Source of the DNA: Bifidobacterium sp.
Lineage (GTDB): Bacteria; Actinomycetota; Actinomycetes; Actinomycetales; Bifidobacteriaceae
NCBI GenBank assembly: GCA_022649135.1
Contig: JALCNP010000016.1
Location: 1-56,414, forward strand
DNA: 56,414 bases
Direction: 5' to 3'
The notes beneath the pieces are model-generated. The model did no database searches. It saw only the letters and a program-made list of their open reading frames with translations, and was not told the DNA's origin. Each line of letters begins with the position of its first letter. Position 1 is the first letter of the stretch. Both the position numbers and the translations under genes were made by a program. This document shows, piece after piece, positions 20,658 through 29,992 of this stretch.

Positions 20658-23600
20658 CGGTATTGTGCGGTCGCTGGCCGCGGCTGCGGTCGCCGTCGCC
20701 AGCCTGATCGGCATGGCGATGGCGCCGTCGGCCCACGCGCAGGGGGTGGATTACCTTCCGGTGACGGACAAGGTTCCCGCCTACAGCTCGTTCGAGGCCG
20801 TGAGCGACCCGGGGACCAACGCAAGTAACTACTTCAAGCCCTACTGGTACGCCAAAAACACCACGGGTGAAGGCGGAACCCACATTCAGGCCCATGGCGG
20901 GCAGGTGGTGAAGGTCGATAAGGACGGCAAGAACGTCTACTACTGGTATGGCGAGGATCGCTCGAATGGCTATGACAACAGTCCCGGCATCCACGCCTAC
21001 CGGTCGGAGGACCTTTACAACTGGACCGACCTTGGCGTCGCGCTGCGTTCGGTGACGAGCAAGGCGGAGCTGACGGATGTCCATAACCCGAATTTCTCCT
21101 ATTTCAATCAGGCATACGGACTGACGAAGTCGGACGGCTCGGTTGACACCCAGAAGGCGGACGGCATATTCCCGTATCTGAACACCAACAACGACCAGAA
21201 CGGCGACGGGAAGCCCGACAGCCTGCAGGCCATCTTCGAGCGACCCAAGATCATCTACAACCAGAAGAACAAGGAGTTCGTGCTCTGGTGGCATTCGGAT
21301 GGGAGCACCACCCCCGGCGGAAGCAACTACGCGCGTGCGCTTGCCGGAGTGGCTGTGTCCACAAACCCCGCAGGCCCCTTCACCATGGTCGGCGCCTACA
21401 GGCTGCCCAACAGAGCCGATTGGTATACGGGCGGGTGCAAGCCGGGATGGGGCGAGGACGGCGACAGCCGGGACATGACCGTGTTCACCGACAGCGACGG
21501 CAGCGCCTATATTCTGTATTCCTCCGAAGGCAATCAGTCCCTGTATGTGGCCAAGCTCAACGACGATTACACGAATGTCGACAAAACGACCACCGTGGAC
21601 CAGTCGCAGGGCCATAAACAGTACTCCGCCGATGGAAGGTACCCGTATATTCTTGCGGATGGAACCCCCGACGCCCCGGTGAGGGGAAAGGACTTCCAGA
21701 TCGTCAAGGAGTGCGGTTCCCTGGAGGCTCCCGCCGTGTTCGAGTACGACGGGCGATACAACATCGTGGCCTCCGGCGCAACGGGGTGGAATCCCAACAA
21801 GCAGACCTATTACACGGCCTCCTCCATGCTGGGCACGTGGATACGCGGCGTTCAGGCGAACGATTCCTATGAGAACACGTGGTACAACAATCTGCCCGAA
21901 GGCGCCGACGGACTGCTGTCGGTGGGCGACTCCCGAGGCACGACCTTCGGTTCGCAGACCGCAAGCGTCCTTCCCGTCGACCAGGCCAAGGGCGAGTTCG
22001 TGTATATGGGCGATCGCTGGGATGCCGGGAAGGCGGATTCCACCTACGTGTGGCTTCCTCTGACCATAGGGGAGAACGAGAGCATCGAGTTGCACAATCC
22101 CGCCTCGGAAGGCGAGTCGAATGGTTGGAATCTCAACTATTGGGACAGCCACGGAGGATCGAAGTCGGGCGTGGCGTACTGGAAGGTCGTGAGTGACCCC
22201 GTGCCCCAGTCCGCAGACATGGGCGCTTCCGTCGCCCTTCCCGGAAAGGTCACCGTTCAGGAGGGCAGACCCGGCTCCGCGGGCTCGGGGCAATCGTCCG
22301 TTGCGGTGACGTGGAGCTCCGCGGGAGCGACCGCTGGCTCCGCGGGCGAGCTCGCCTTCAACTCCCCGGGAACGTATACGGTTGTCGGGACGTTGGCGTC
22401 CGACGCGAATTTCAATCCCGGAAGGACGTTCCGCCGCACGGTGACGGTCTCCTGCTCGACCCCCGTTTCGGCGCCGTGGAACGAAGCCCATTGGAAGGGC
22501 GGAAGCGCATGCCAGACAACGTCCGGATCGGGGATTTACTCGTTCACCATGACGGACAATTCGGACAACGGCGTGTGGACGACCAGCAATGAGGCCAGCA
22601 CCGTCTACCAGCGCAAGTCCCTGGGAGTGGGGGACGGCGTGGAGACCACGGTGAAGCCCCTGGACCTCGGCGGGAATTCTGATCCACGTGCCGGACTGGT
22701 CGTACGCAACGATCTGAGCAGCGCGAACCCCTCCGGGGGGTACGCCGATCTGCTGGCCAGCCCCAGTGGAATCTACATGCAATACGATTCCGACGGGAAC
22801 GGCTACGTCGATAGGCAGACGCTTTCGGTGGGGCAGGGCTTCTCCCGATCCGTGAGTCTGAAAATCGAGCGAAGCGGTGCGGACGAGATCACCGGGTACT
22901 ACCGCGACTCCCCCAAGGACCCGTGGACGCAAGTCGCCCGGGTACCGCTCGCCGGAGCGGAGTCAGGCGAACTTGACTCCGGTGTGTTCCTGACGGCGAA
23001 CAACAATGCGGGCAACTTCACGGCGTTGTTCTCGAACACGGATTTCGTCAACCAGCTGGCACCCGTGGAAAGCATAACCGCCCAGGGGAAGGGCGATGTG
23101 ATCCGGGGGGCAGCGTTCGATGCGCATTCGGTGACGGTTACCGCCACGCTGAAAAACGGGAGAACCCGGATCCTCGATCCCACCGAATACAGCGTCACCG
23201 GTGTCGACACCAGCAACGCCGGGGACCAGAAGGCGACCATCACCCTGAAATCCGATGAGTCCATTACCGCACAGCTGCCGGTTCACATCGTCCTCGACCT
23301 CGCCAGGGCCTTCTGCTCCGCCGCAAGCTCCTCCTCGTACGAGGCCGGATCCTCGCAGGGCGATCAGGTGGTCCAGCGAACATGCGACGGGGACCCGAAC
23401 ACGAACTGGTCGAACTGGAATACCGCGGACACCGACCCCTGGCTTGGCTACAGGTTCGACAGGCCCTATCGGCTGGGGAAGATCGATCTGTACGTTGACT
23501 CCTCGTGGGGTGAGGCGGCGCCGTCGCAATTCACGATCTCGTACCTCGATGCGGACGGGACGACATGGAGGCAATCGTCGCTTCCCGCCGTGTCCGTTGA

Positions 23601-24417
23601 TCCGCAGAAGGGTTCACAGACCGCCGTCGATGTCAGCTCCCTCCCCGTCACCCAGGGCATAAGGCTCAATCTCACCTATGGTTCGGGCTATAACTACGCA
23701 AAGGTCGCACAGGTCAACATCTACCCCGTCAATGACGCTGTCCCCATGTTAAGCGATCTGACGGTCGACGGTGACACCGTAAAGGGCTTCGACGCCGGGA
23801 GAACCTCCTACTCGGGTGCTCTGGCGGGCGATGCGCAGTCCTATCCGAAGGTCGCCGCCGTCGCGGAGGGAGAGGGTGTCGGGCTCCGCGTCGAACAGGC
23901 GGATGCCTCCAATGGCGGACGGGCCACGGTCACCCTCACGTCGCCCAACGCCACGGCCAGTAACCGGTATGTGGTCGATTTCGGGGCTTTGCCGCGCCTC
24001 GCCGAGCTGCGCGTGGCGGTGCTTCGCCCCGACGTCGCCCTGGGGTCCCGTCTGGATTCGTCGGACATCGGCATCACGGCAGTGTATAGGTCCGGTGCCG
24101 GCATCTCAATGCTGAAGCCCATATCACTGCAGGACAAGGACCTGAAAATCACCGGTTTTGATTCGACCACCGTGGGCCGCAAGCGTGTGACCGCGACGTA
24201 TAAGGGCGTCAGCGCCGCCTTCGTCATCGATGTGGTCTCCCGGCCGGCGGCGAATTCCGGTTCGACCGCACCGGCACCCGCCGCGGGCTCCCCATCAGGG
24301 AGCAGCCCCCTGGTCGATACCGGAAGCTCGGTGCTGGGGCCGATTGCCGTTGCACTCGCTCTGTGCATGGTCGCGGCCGCCGTGCTGTATGTCAGGAGGG
24401 GGTCGCACCGAGGCTGA
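20638..24417 (+). CDS. Wall-anchored multidomain GH43 glycosidase, 1,3-beta-galactanase-like
   Basis: A surface glycosidase, 1259 residues. It has a signal peptide ending near PSAHA, then a GH43 five-blade propeller (about 35-520) with HIQAHGGQVVKV, YYWYGEDRS, SRDMTVFTDSDGSAYILYSS and SLEAPAVFEYDGRY, where Glu363 is the likely general acid. These motifs fit the GH43 branch containing galactan 1,3-beta-galactosidases, so arabinogalactan side chains are a likely target, but related subfamilies cleave other sugars. Next come Ig-like and laminin-G-like regions (about 520-800), a Big-type domain, an F5/8 discoidin domain (SYEAGSSQGDQVVQRTCDGD, about 895-1030), cadherin-like and Ig-like domains, and sortase-type LVDTG near the end with a hydrophobic segment and basic tail. 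Start 20638 has AAGGA nine bases upstream; ATG 20632 is too close to it. Confidence 0.85.
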   Translation: MARAMNNGIVRSLAAAAVAVASLIGMAMAPSAHAQGVDYLPVTDKVPAYSSFEAVSDPGTNASNYFKPYWYAKNTTGEGGTHIQAHGGQVVKVDKDGKNVYYWYGEDRSNGYDNSPGIHAYRSEDLYNWTDLGVALRSVTSKAELTDVHNPNFSYFNQAYGLTKSDGSVDTQKADGIFPYLNTNNDQNGDGKPDSLQAIFERPKIIYNQKNKEFVLWWHSDGSTTPGGSNYARALAGVAVSTNPAGPFTMVGAYRLPNRADWYTGGCKPGWGEDGDSRDMTVFTDSDGSAYILYSSEGNQSLYVAKLNDDYTNVDKTTTVDQSQGHKQYSADGRYPYILADGTPDAPVRGKDFQIVKECGSLEAPAVFEYDGRYNIVASGATGWNPNKQTYYTASSMLGTWIRGVQANDSYENTWYNNLPEGADGLLSVGDSRGTTFGSQTASVLPVDQAKGEFVYMGDRWDAGKADSTYVWLPLTIGENESIELHNPASEGESNGWNLNYWDSHGGSKSGVAYWKVVSDPVPQSADMGASVALPGKVTVQEGRPGSAGSGQSSVAVTWSSAGATAGSAGELAFNSPGTYTVVGTLASDANFNPGRTFRRTVTVSCSTPVSAPWNEAHWKGGSACQTTSGSGIYSFTMTDNSDNGVWTTSNEASTVYQRKSLGVGDGVETTVKPLDLGGNSDPRAGLVVRNDLSSANPSGGYADLLASPSGIYMQYDSDGNGYVDRQTLSVGQGFSRSVSLKIERSGADEITGYYRDSPKDPWTQVARVPLAGAESGELDSGVFLTANNNAGNFTALFSNTDFVNQLAPVESITAQGKGDVIRGAAFDAHSVTVTATLKNGRTRILDPTEYSVTGVDTSNAGDQKATITLKSDESITAQLPVHIVLDLARAFCSAASSSSYEAGSSQGDQVVQRTCDGDPNTNWSNWNTADTDPWLGYRFDRPYRLGKIDLYVDSSWGEAAPSQFTISYLDADGTTWRQSSLPAVSVDPQKGSQTAVDVSSLPVTQGIRLNLTYGSGYNYAKVAQVNIYPVNDAVPMLSDLTVDGDTVKGFDAGRTSYSGALAGDAQSYPKVAAVAEGEGVGLRVEQADASNGGRATVTLTSPNATASNRYVVDFGALPRLAELRVAVLRPDVALGSRLDSSDIGITAVYRSGAGISMLKPISLQDKDLKITGFDSTTVGRKRVTATYKGVSAAFVIDVVSRPAANSGSTAPAPAAGSPSGSSPLVDTGSSVLGPIAVALALCMVAAAVLYVRRGSHRG

Positions 24418-24437
24418 ACCAGAGTGTAGGCCGTGAT

Positions 24438-24490
24438 GGGCGACGGGGCGTGGACACGGTTTTGTGCACCGTGTGCACGCCCCGTCGCCC
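24438..24490. terminator. Strong terminator after GH43
   Basis: A 15-bp perfect stem (GGGCGACGGGGCGTG and its complement at 24476-24490) carries a further 7-bp stem (ACACGGT/ACCGTGT) and is followed by AATTTT. It separates the GH43 gene from the MarR operon. Confidence 0.9.
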
Positions 24491-24493
24491 AAT

Positions 24494-24562
24494 TTTCTCC
24501 GAGCGAGAAATTCTCCGAGACACGCATATCGTCATGGTGTTAATTTCTCATAGTGTGAGGTA
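24494..24562. promoter_or_regulatory. Promoter region with MarR-type inverted repeats
   Basis: TTTCTC-N5-GAGAAA (24494-24510) and CTCA-N5-TGAG (24547-24559, inside TTTCTCATAGTGTGAGG) precede the MarR gene. The second resembles MarR-family operators and is within 50 bases of the start codon, so autoregulation is likely. Confidence 0.45.
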
Positions 24563-24605
24563 ATATGAACAGGTGCATCGAGGGAAAGGTCAGAGAGGCT
24601 GCGTC

Positions 24606-25175
24606 ATGGGTTTCGAGCAAGAGGCTTTGGATACGCTGTCCGTCACTCTTTTTGACAGACGGTCGGTCATGTCCGAGAAGTTGAGTCGTTCGCATCAGGG
24701 GGAGTCCTTTGTGCTGCGCCATCTCGTCCGTGAGAAATCCATGACCCCCTCTCAGCTTGCAGCCGCCCTCCAGTCGAGTTCGGGGCGCATATCCGCGGTT
24801 CTGGGATCCTTGGAAAGGAAGGGTCTCGTCACGCGGCGGATGGACCCCGATGATCGGCGCACGATCAGGGTGTCCATCACGGACGAGGGTCGCGAACGCG
24901 AGGAGAGAGAGCACGAGGCCATGCGCTCCTCGATATGCTGGATCTTCACGCAGATGGGTGAGCGTCGCACCCGCGAGTTTGTGGATCTGGCCGCCGAGTT
25001 CTCCACGTATATGTCCATCTGCCGGCCCGGTGCACCGCGTCCCACCCCCGAACAGGTTGATGCGGCGTTCGAGAGGCTGGCCCGGATACGTGAGACGGCG
25101 AGCACGGCCGGACATTTCGGGCGAGACCGGCGGCGCAGCCCCACGCATCATGCCGCCCCTCGTAGGGAAATGTGA
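24606..25175 (+). CDS. MarR family transcriptional regulator
   Basis: A 189-residue DNA-binding regulator. The winged helix-turn-helix is clear: MTPSQLAAALQSSSGRISAVLGSLERKGLVTRRMDPDDRR, including the DxRxx wing signature, followed by VSITDEGRE. The flanking helices should form the dimer interface. The start at 24606 is chosen for GAGAGG seven bases upstream; a GTG at 24573 is possible. It is the first gene before two ABC exporter subunits on the same strand (gap 133 bases), so it most likely represses the exporter until a ligand, perhaps a toxic compound, is bound. Confidence 0.92.
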   Translation: MGFEQEALDTLSVTLFDRRSVMSEKLSRSHQGESFVLRHLVREKSMTPSQLAAALQSSSGRISAVLGSLERKGLVTRRMDPDDRRTIRVSITDEGREREEREHEAMRSSICWIFTQMGERRTREFVDLAAEFSTYMSICRPGAPRPTPEQVDAAFERLARIRETASTAGHFGRDRRRSPTHHAAPRREM

Positions 25176-25308
25176 AGATTTTCGTAAACCTGTGGTTTCG
25201 GAACACGGGTGATTTTTTCGCGCGTATTATCTTACACTGCAAGAAATAAATAATAGAAGTTAAAACAATCATGACATGTAGAAGAAAAAACAGAAGGAAG
25301 GCATGCTA

Positions 25309-27177
25309 ATGCTGCGCATCTGCAGATACCTCTCCAAATCCGAGATAGGCCAGCTTCTTATCGGCCTCATCTCCATCGTCGGACAGATCTGGTTCAACCT
25401 CGAACTTCCCGATTACATGGCGGACATCACACGCCTCGTGGAAACGAACGGCAGCCATATGAGCGACATATGGACAGCGGGCGGCAAGATGCTGCTCATT
25501 TCGCTCGGCTCGGTCCTGTGTGCGATCGTGACCGGCTTCATTTCGGCCCGGGTGGCCGCATCCTTCAGCCAGCGTCTGCGCTCCCTGGAGTTCCGCAAGG
25601 TTGAATCCTTCGGACCCGGCGAGATGAGCAGGTTCTCGAGCGCCAGCCTCATCACCCGGTCAACCAACGACATCACGCAGATCCAGATGTTCATCACGAT
25701 GGGCCTGATGCTTCTGGTGCAGGCGCCGATCATGGCCGTATGGGCCGTATGCAAAATCGCAGGAAAGGGCTTCGAATGGACGATGGCCACCGGCGTCACC
25801 GTGCTGGTGCTGTTGGTGGCCATCGGCCTGATCATGTGGAAGGTGATGCCGAAATTCCGCAGCATGCAGCGTCTGACCGACAACATCAACCTCGTCGCCG
25901 GGGAGAACCTCAACGGTCTGCGCGTGGTGCGCGCCTACAACGCGGAGAACTACCAGGAGGCGAAGTTCACCAAGGCGAACAAGGAGCTCACCGACACGCA
26001 GCTGTACACCAACCGTGCAATGGCCATCATGATGCCGCTGATGAATTCGCTGATGAACGCCCTGATGCTGGCCGTGTACTGGATCGGGGCCTACCTCATC
26101 CAGGCGGCCGCGATGAAGGACAAGCTGACGCTGTTCTCGAACATGGTGGTGTTCTCTAGCTACGCGGTTCAGGTGATCATGGCGTTCCTGCTCATGAGCA
26201 TGGTGTTCGTGCTCCTTCCCCGCGCCGATGTCTCCGCACGACGGATTCTGGAAGTGCTCGACACCGAACCCCTCGTGACCAATGGCCGGGTGGAGGCCTC
26301 GGCAGCGGGCGAATCCGGCACCGGCGAAACCGGAACGGTCGAATTCCGCAATGTCGGCTTCACCTACCCCGGATCCCGCGAGGAGATGCTGAGCAACATA
26401 AGCTTCCGCGCGAACAAAGGGGAAACCGTGGCGTTCATCGGAGCCACCGGATCGGGAAAGACGAGCGTCCTCAACCTTGTCCCTCGCTTCTATGATGCGA
26501 GCGAAGGAACGGTCCTGGTCGACGGGATCGATGTGCGAGACTATGACCTGACCGCGCTGCGGGACAAGATCGGCTACGTCCCCCAGCAGGCCGTTCTCTT
26601 CAAGGGGACCGTCTCATCGAACATCAGCTACGGCAACAAGCCGGGCGAGAGCGACGGCGTCGAGCTCATCGACGCCTCGACCTACCAGGGCATGAAGCAG
26701 GAGAAGCTCCTTCTTGCCAACAGAGAGGACACCGGCCTCAGCGCGCAGGAGGAGTCGGCCGTGAAGGCGTCCGCCAGCGTGGCCCAGGCCACCGAGTTCA
26801 TCGAGAGGATGGACGGGGCCTACGACGCCCCCATAGCGCAGGGTGGCTCGAACGTCTCGGGAGGGCAGAAACAGCGTCTGTCCATTGCGAGAGCCGTGTA
26901 TCGGCATCCGGAGATACTCGTCTTCGACGATTCGTTCAGCGCCCTCGACTTCGCCACCGATCGCGACGTGCGCGCGGCCCTGGCCCGCGAGGCGGGTGAC
27001 GCCACCAAGCTGATCGTGGCCCAGCGCATCGGCACCATCATGAATGCCGATCGCATCGTCGTTCTCGACGATGGAAGAGTAGTCGGTCAGGGGACGCACA
27101 AGGAGCTGCTTGCCAACTGCGAGGTCTACCGCGAGATCGCGCAATCCCAGCTCACGCCCGATGAGCTTGCGGCATAG
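25309..27177 (+). CDS. ABC exporter subunit 1 (degenerate ATP site), MDR type
   Basis: A half-transporter with six membrane helices (about 1-310) and an ATPase domain (about 330-610). Walker A GATGSGKT is at 378-385 and the signature VSGGQKQR is intact. Two catalytic positions are changed: the residue after Walker B is Asp541 (VFDDSFSALD) rather than Glu, and the H-loop is Gln572 (VAQRIGT) rather than His. This pattern is known from heterodimeric exporters in which one of the two ATP sites is inactive (BmrC-type). The NBD also has an insert (about 455-500) between Q-loop and signature. ATG 25309 is preferred over 25303 because GAAGG is correctly spaced. It is 50 bases before its partner. Substrate is unknown. 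Confidence 0.93.
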   Translation: MLRICRYLSKSEIGQLLIGLISIVGQIWFNLELPDYMADITRLVETNGSHMSDIWTAGGKMLLISLGSVLCAIVTGFISARVAASFSQRLRSLEFRKVESFGPGEMSRFSSASLITRSTNDITQIQMFITMGLMLLVQAPIMAVWAVCKIAGKGFEWTMATGVTVLVLLVAIGLIMWKVMPKFRSMQRLTDNINLVAGENLNGLRVVRAYNAENYQEAKFTKANKELTDTQLYTNRAMAIMMPLMNSLMNALMLAVYWIGAYLIQAAAMKDKLTLFSNMVVFSSYAVQVIMAFLLMSMVFVLLPRADVSARRILEVLDTEPLVTNGRVEASAAGESGTGETGTVEFRNVGFTYPGSREEMLSNISFRANKGETVAFIGATGSGKTSVLNLVPRFYDASEGTVLVDGIDVRDYDLTALRDKIGYVPQQAVLFKGTVSSNISYGNKPGESDGVELIDASTYQGMKQEKLLLANREDTGLSAQEESAVKASASVAQATEFIERMDGAYDAPIAQGGSNVSGGQKQRLSIARAVYRHPEILVFDDSFSALDFATDRDVRAALAREAGDATKLIVAQRIGTIMNADRIVVLDDGRVVGQGTHKELLANCEVYREIAQSQLTPDELAA

Positions 27178-27227
27178 CGCGGGGCCGGGAATGAGAAGAA
27201 TGAACGTAATGAACCGTGGAGGAAACA

Positions 27228-29111
27228 ATGTCACAACCGCATAGGGGACCGGGAGCCGGAGGGCCCGTCGAGAAGCCGACCGATTTCAACAAGGTCATGG
27301 GCAAGCTCGTGAACTACTGCCGCAGGGATGTCCCCGTCGTCGTCGTCGCGGCCGTGCTCGGGGTGATCGGCATGATCTGCCAGATCATCGGGCCGAACCA
27401 GCTCAAGGACATGACCAACGCCATCACCAAGGGGCTGCCCGCCATCGTCCACGGCACACCCATCGTGGGGTCGGTCGACATGGGAGTGGTCGGACGCATC
27501 GCCTGGACCCTGGTCGCTTTGTACGCGGGCTACGCGCTGCTGAGCTACATCCAGAGCTGGCTGATGGCGAACGTCACCCAGCGCACCGCGCAACGGCTGA
27601 GGGAGTCCATCAGCGTCAAAATCAACAAACTCCCCTTGAAGTACTTCGACAAGGTCAGCTACGGCGATGTGCTCTCGCGCATCACGAACGACGTGGATGC
27701 CATAGGGCAGACGCTCGGGCAGTCGGTCTCGTCGCTTCTGACCTCGGCGGCCCTCGTCGTCGGTTCGCTGGTCATGATGTTCTATAACGATGTGATCATG
27801 ACGCTGTGCGCCATCGGCGCGAGCATCGTCGGCCTTGTGCTCATGATGGTGCTGATGAAGATGTCGCAGCAGTACTTCACCAAACAGCAGGTCGCCCTGG
27901 GGGACGTGAACGGCCATGTCGAGGAGATGTACGCCGGACATATCGTGGTGAAGGCATACAACGGCGAGGCGGATTCGATCAGGACCTTCGAGCGCTACAA
28001 CGCCGATCTGTACGAATCCGGGTGGAAGAGCCAGTTCCTTTCCGGCCTCATGATGCCCCTGATGAATTTCATCGGCAACTTCGGCTATGTTGTGGTCTGC
28101 GTCGTCGGCGCGGCGCTCGCGCTTGACGGTCGGATAGAATTCGGCGTGATCGTGGCGTTCATGATGTACATCCGCCTCTTCACCCAGCCGTTGAGCCAGT
28201 TCGCGCAAGGCTTCCAGAACCTGCAGCGGTGCGCCGCCGCGTCGGAGCGTGTGTTCACGTTCCTTGAGGAGCCGGAGATGAAGGGCGAACCCGAGATGAT
28301 CGTCGGGTCGGACGGAACCGTCATGAACAGGGGTCTGACTCTGCTGGGGCGGGACGCGCAGGATCGGCCCGTCAAGGTTCGCGGCGATGTGGAGTTCACG
28401 GACGTCAACTTCGGCTATGAACCCGACAGAACCATCATCCATGATTTCTCCGCATCGGTGAAGGCCGGTCAGAAGATCGCCATCGTCGGCCCGACCGGTG
28501 CGGGCAAGACCACGATGGTGAATCTGCTCATGCGGTTCTATGAGATCACCGGTGGGTCGATCAGCATCGACGGCGTCGACACCCAGTCCGTTCCCCGGTG
28601 GAACGTCCACGACCAGTTCTCCATGGTGCTTCAGGACACCTGGGTGTTCAAGGGGACGGTCAAGGAGAACGTCGCCTATTCGAAGAAGGGCGTCACGGAC
28701 GAGCAGATCGTCTCCGCCTGCGAGGCCGTCGGGCTGGACCACTTCATCCGGTCTCTGCCGCAGGGCTATGACACCGTGCTGGACGAGAAGTCGACCCTGT
28801 CCCAAGGGCAGAGGCAGCTGCTCACCATCGCCCGCGCGATGGTGCAGGATGCGCCCATCCTCATCCTCGACGAGGCCACCAGCTCGGTGGACACGCGCAC
28901 GGAGGAGCTCATCCAGAAGTCGATGGATGCGCTGACCGTGGGGCGCACCAGCTTCGTGATAGCCCATCGGCTGTCCACCATCAAGAACGCCGACATGATT
29001 CTCGTGATGAAGGACGGCGATATCGTCGAGCGGGGTACGCACGACGAGCTGCTCGCGATGAACGGGTTCTACGCGAATCTCTACAACAGTCAGTTCACAC
29101 TGATCGATTAG
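27228..29111 (+). CDS. ABC exporter subunit 2 (canonical ATP site), MDR type
   Basis: The partner of the preceding subunit, 627 residues, with an N-terminal cytosolic stretch rich in Gly/Pro, six membrane helices (about 35-340) and an ATPase domain (about 380-620). Walker A GPTGAGKT is at 421-428, the signature is LSQGQRQ, Walker B is ILILDEATSSVD with catalytic Glu549, and the H-loop is His580 in IAHRLST. All catalytic residues are therefore present here and missing in the partner. Start ATG 27228 has GGAGG five bases upstream. Together the two probably export drugs, peptides or lipids across the cytoplasmic membrane, controlled by the upstream MarR regulator. Confidence 0.94.
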   Translation: MSQPHRGPGAGGPVEKPTDFNKVMGKLVNYCRRDVPVVVVAAVLGVIGMICQIIGPNQLKDMTNAITKGLPAIVHGTPIVGSVDMGVVGRIAWTLVALYAGYALLSYIQSWLMANVTQRTAQRLRESISVKINKLPLKYFDKVSYGDVLSRITNDVDAIGQTLGQSVSSLLTSAALVVGSLVMMFYNDVIMTLCAIGASIVGLVLMMVLMKMSQQYFTKQQVALGDVNGHVEEMYAGHIVVKAYNGEADSIRTFERYNADLYESGWKSQFLSGLMMPLMNFIGNFGYVVVCVVGAALALDGRIEFGVIVAFMMYIRLFTQPLSQFAQGFQNLQRCAAASERVFTFLEEPEMKGEPEMIVGSDGTVMNRGLTLLGRDAQDRPVKVRGDVEFTDVNFGYEPDRTIIHDFSASVKAGQKIAIVGPTGAGKTTMVNLLMRFYEITGGSISIDGVDTQSVPRWNVHDQFSMVLQDTWVFKGTVKENVAYSKKGVTDEQIVSACEAVGLDHFIRSLPQGYDTVLDEKSTLSQGQRQLLTIARAMVQDAPILILDEATSSVDTRTEELIQKSMDALTVGRTSFVIAHRLSTIKNADMILVMKDGDIVERGTHDELLAMNGFYANLYNSQFTLID

Positions 29112-29256
29112 AGGTTTCACGGGGATTGGGGGCGTTCGGCCCGCGGGGACGTCCACGGAGGAACCCGCCGACCGATGCTCTCCCCGGCTTGTCCGCCGTC
29201 CGAATCCGGGCCTCTGCGGGAACGCTCCCGAAGCGGCCCGGTTCGTCGTCGCGCGT

Positions 29257-29284
29257 GCGGGAGGGGTGTTGATGCTCCTCCCGC
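29257..29284. terminator. Terminator hairpin between convergent ABC and tetR genes
   Basis: GCGGGAGG (29257-29264) pairs perfectly with CCTCCCGC (29277-29284) around a 12-base loop, just before the tetR stop codon at 29294. The rest of the 182-base gap shows nothing clear. Confidence 0.6.
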
Positions 29285-29293
29285 CGGATGATG

Positions 29294-29968
29294 CTATGCG
29301 GCAAGGGACCGCCACAGCAGATCCGCCATGTGCAGGGCCCAGTCGTGCTCGTTTTCGCGATGGAGCGCCTGGCTGGCGGCCATCGAACCGATGATCGTGT
29401 TGAAAAGGAATCCGACGTCCGCGTTCTTGCGCAACACCCCCGATTGCTCGGCGCCGATGAAGAAGTCGCGGAAGAGGCTCTCTACCGGGGTGGTGATGCG
29501 CTCGGCGATCTGGCCGAAGAAGCCGTTATGCGAGGTGAGGGCCATTCCCAGGGCCGAAATGCCTATCTCGCTGCTGAAGCGCTGTGCGACATGCTCCAGC
29601 AGCAGAACCAGATTGGCGCGGGTGGGGGTGAGCCCGGAGAGCTCGGGAGAGCCGGGAAGCTCGTGCGCCTGAACATTGAGAAGCATGTCGTTGGTATTGC
29701 GGTATCGGCGGTAGATGGTGGTCTTCGCCACGCCGCTGCGCCGTGCGACCTCTTCGATCGTGACGGCTCCGACCCCCTGGGAGGCCGCTATCTGCAGAGT
29801 GGCCCGCATGATCTTGTGATCCGTCTCCTCGCGCATGCGCGTTCTGCGGGACGAGGCGCATGCCTTGCCGCGGGGCTTCTCCTGCGTGCGTGAGACGCCT
29901 TGGGCACGGTCGCCGCCGGGAATGAGCGGCATGGCCGCCGTCGAATCGATTACCGCTTTGTTCGCCAT
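29294..29968 (-). CDS. TetR family regulator of the YhgE/Pip operon
   Basis: A 224-residue repressor-type protein. After a basic N-terminus of about 45 residues, the TetR helix-turn-helix is clear: GVGAVTIEEVARRSGVAKTTIYRRYRNTNDM. The remaining about 150 residues form the ligand-binding domain. ATG 29968 is chosen because AAGGAG lies six bases upstream; ATG 29971 is too near. It follows the second YhgE/Pip gene by 24 bases on the same strand, so it is the third gene of that operon, and the 12-bp-arm palindrome upstream of the first gene is its likely binding site (inference). Confidence 0.9.
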   Translation of the reverse strand: MANKAVIDSTAAMPLIPGGDRAQGVSRTQEKPRGKACASSRRTRMREETDHKIMRATLQIAASQGVGAVTIEEVARRSGVAKTTIYRRYRNTNDMLLNVQAHELPGSPELSGLTPTRANLVLLLEHVAQRFSSEIGISALGMALTSHNGFFGQIAERITTPVESLFRDFFIGAEQSGVLRKNADVGFLFNTIIGSMAASQALHRENEHDWALHMADLLWRSLAA

Positions 29969-29992
29969 CATGTTCTCCTTTGAACCGTGCCC

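Noticed and set aside
20635..22932. 765-residue frame antisense to the GH43 gene
   Set aside because: The plus strand has clear GH43 catalytic motifs; the antisense frame has none and ends at the gene's boundary by chance.
27231..29315. 694-residue frame antisense to ABC subunit 2
   Set aside because: It mirrors the ABC gene exactly, is rich in His/Asp/Arg, and has no recognisable domain.
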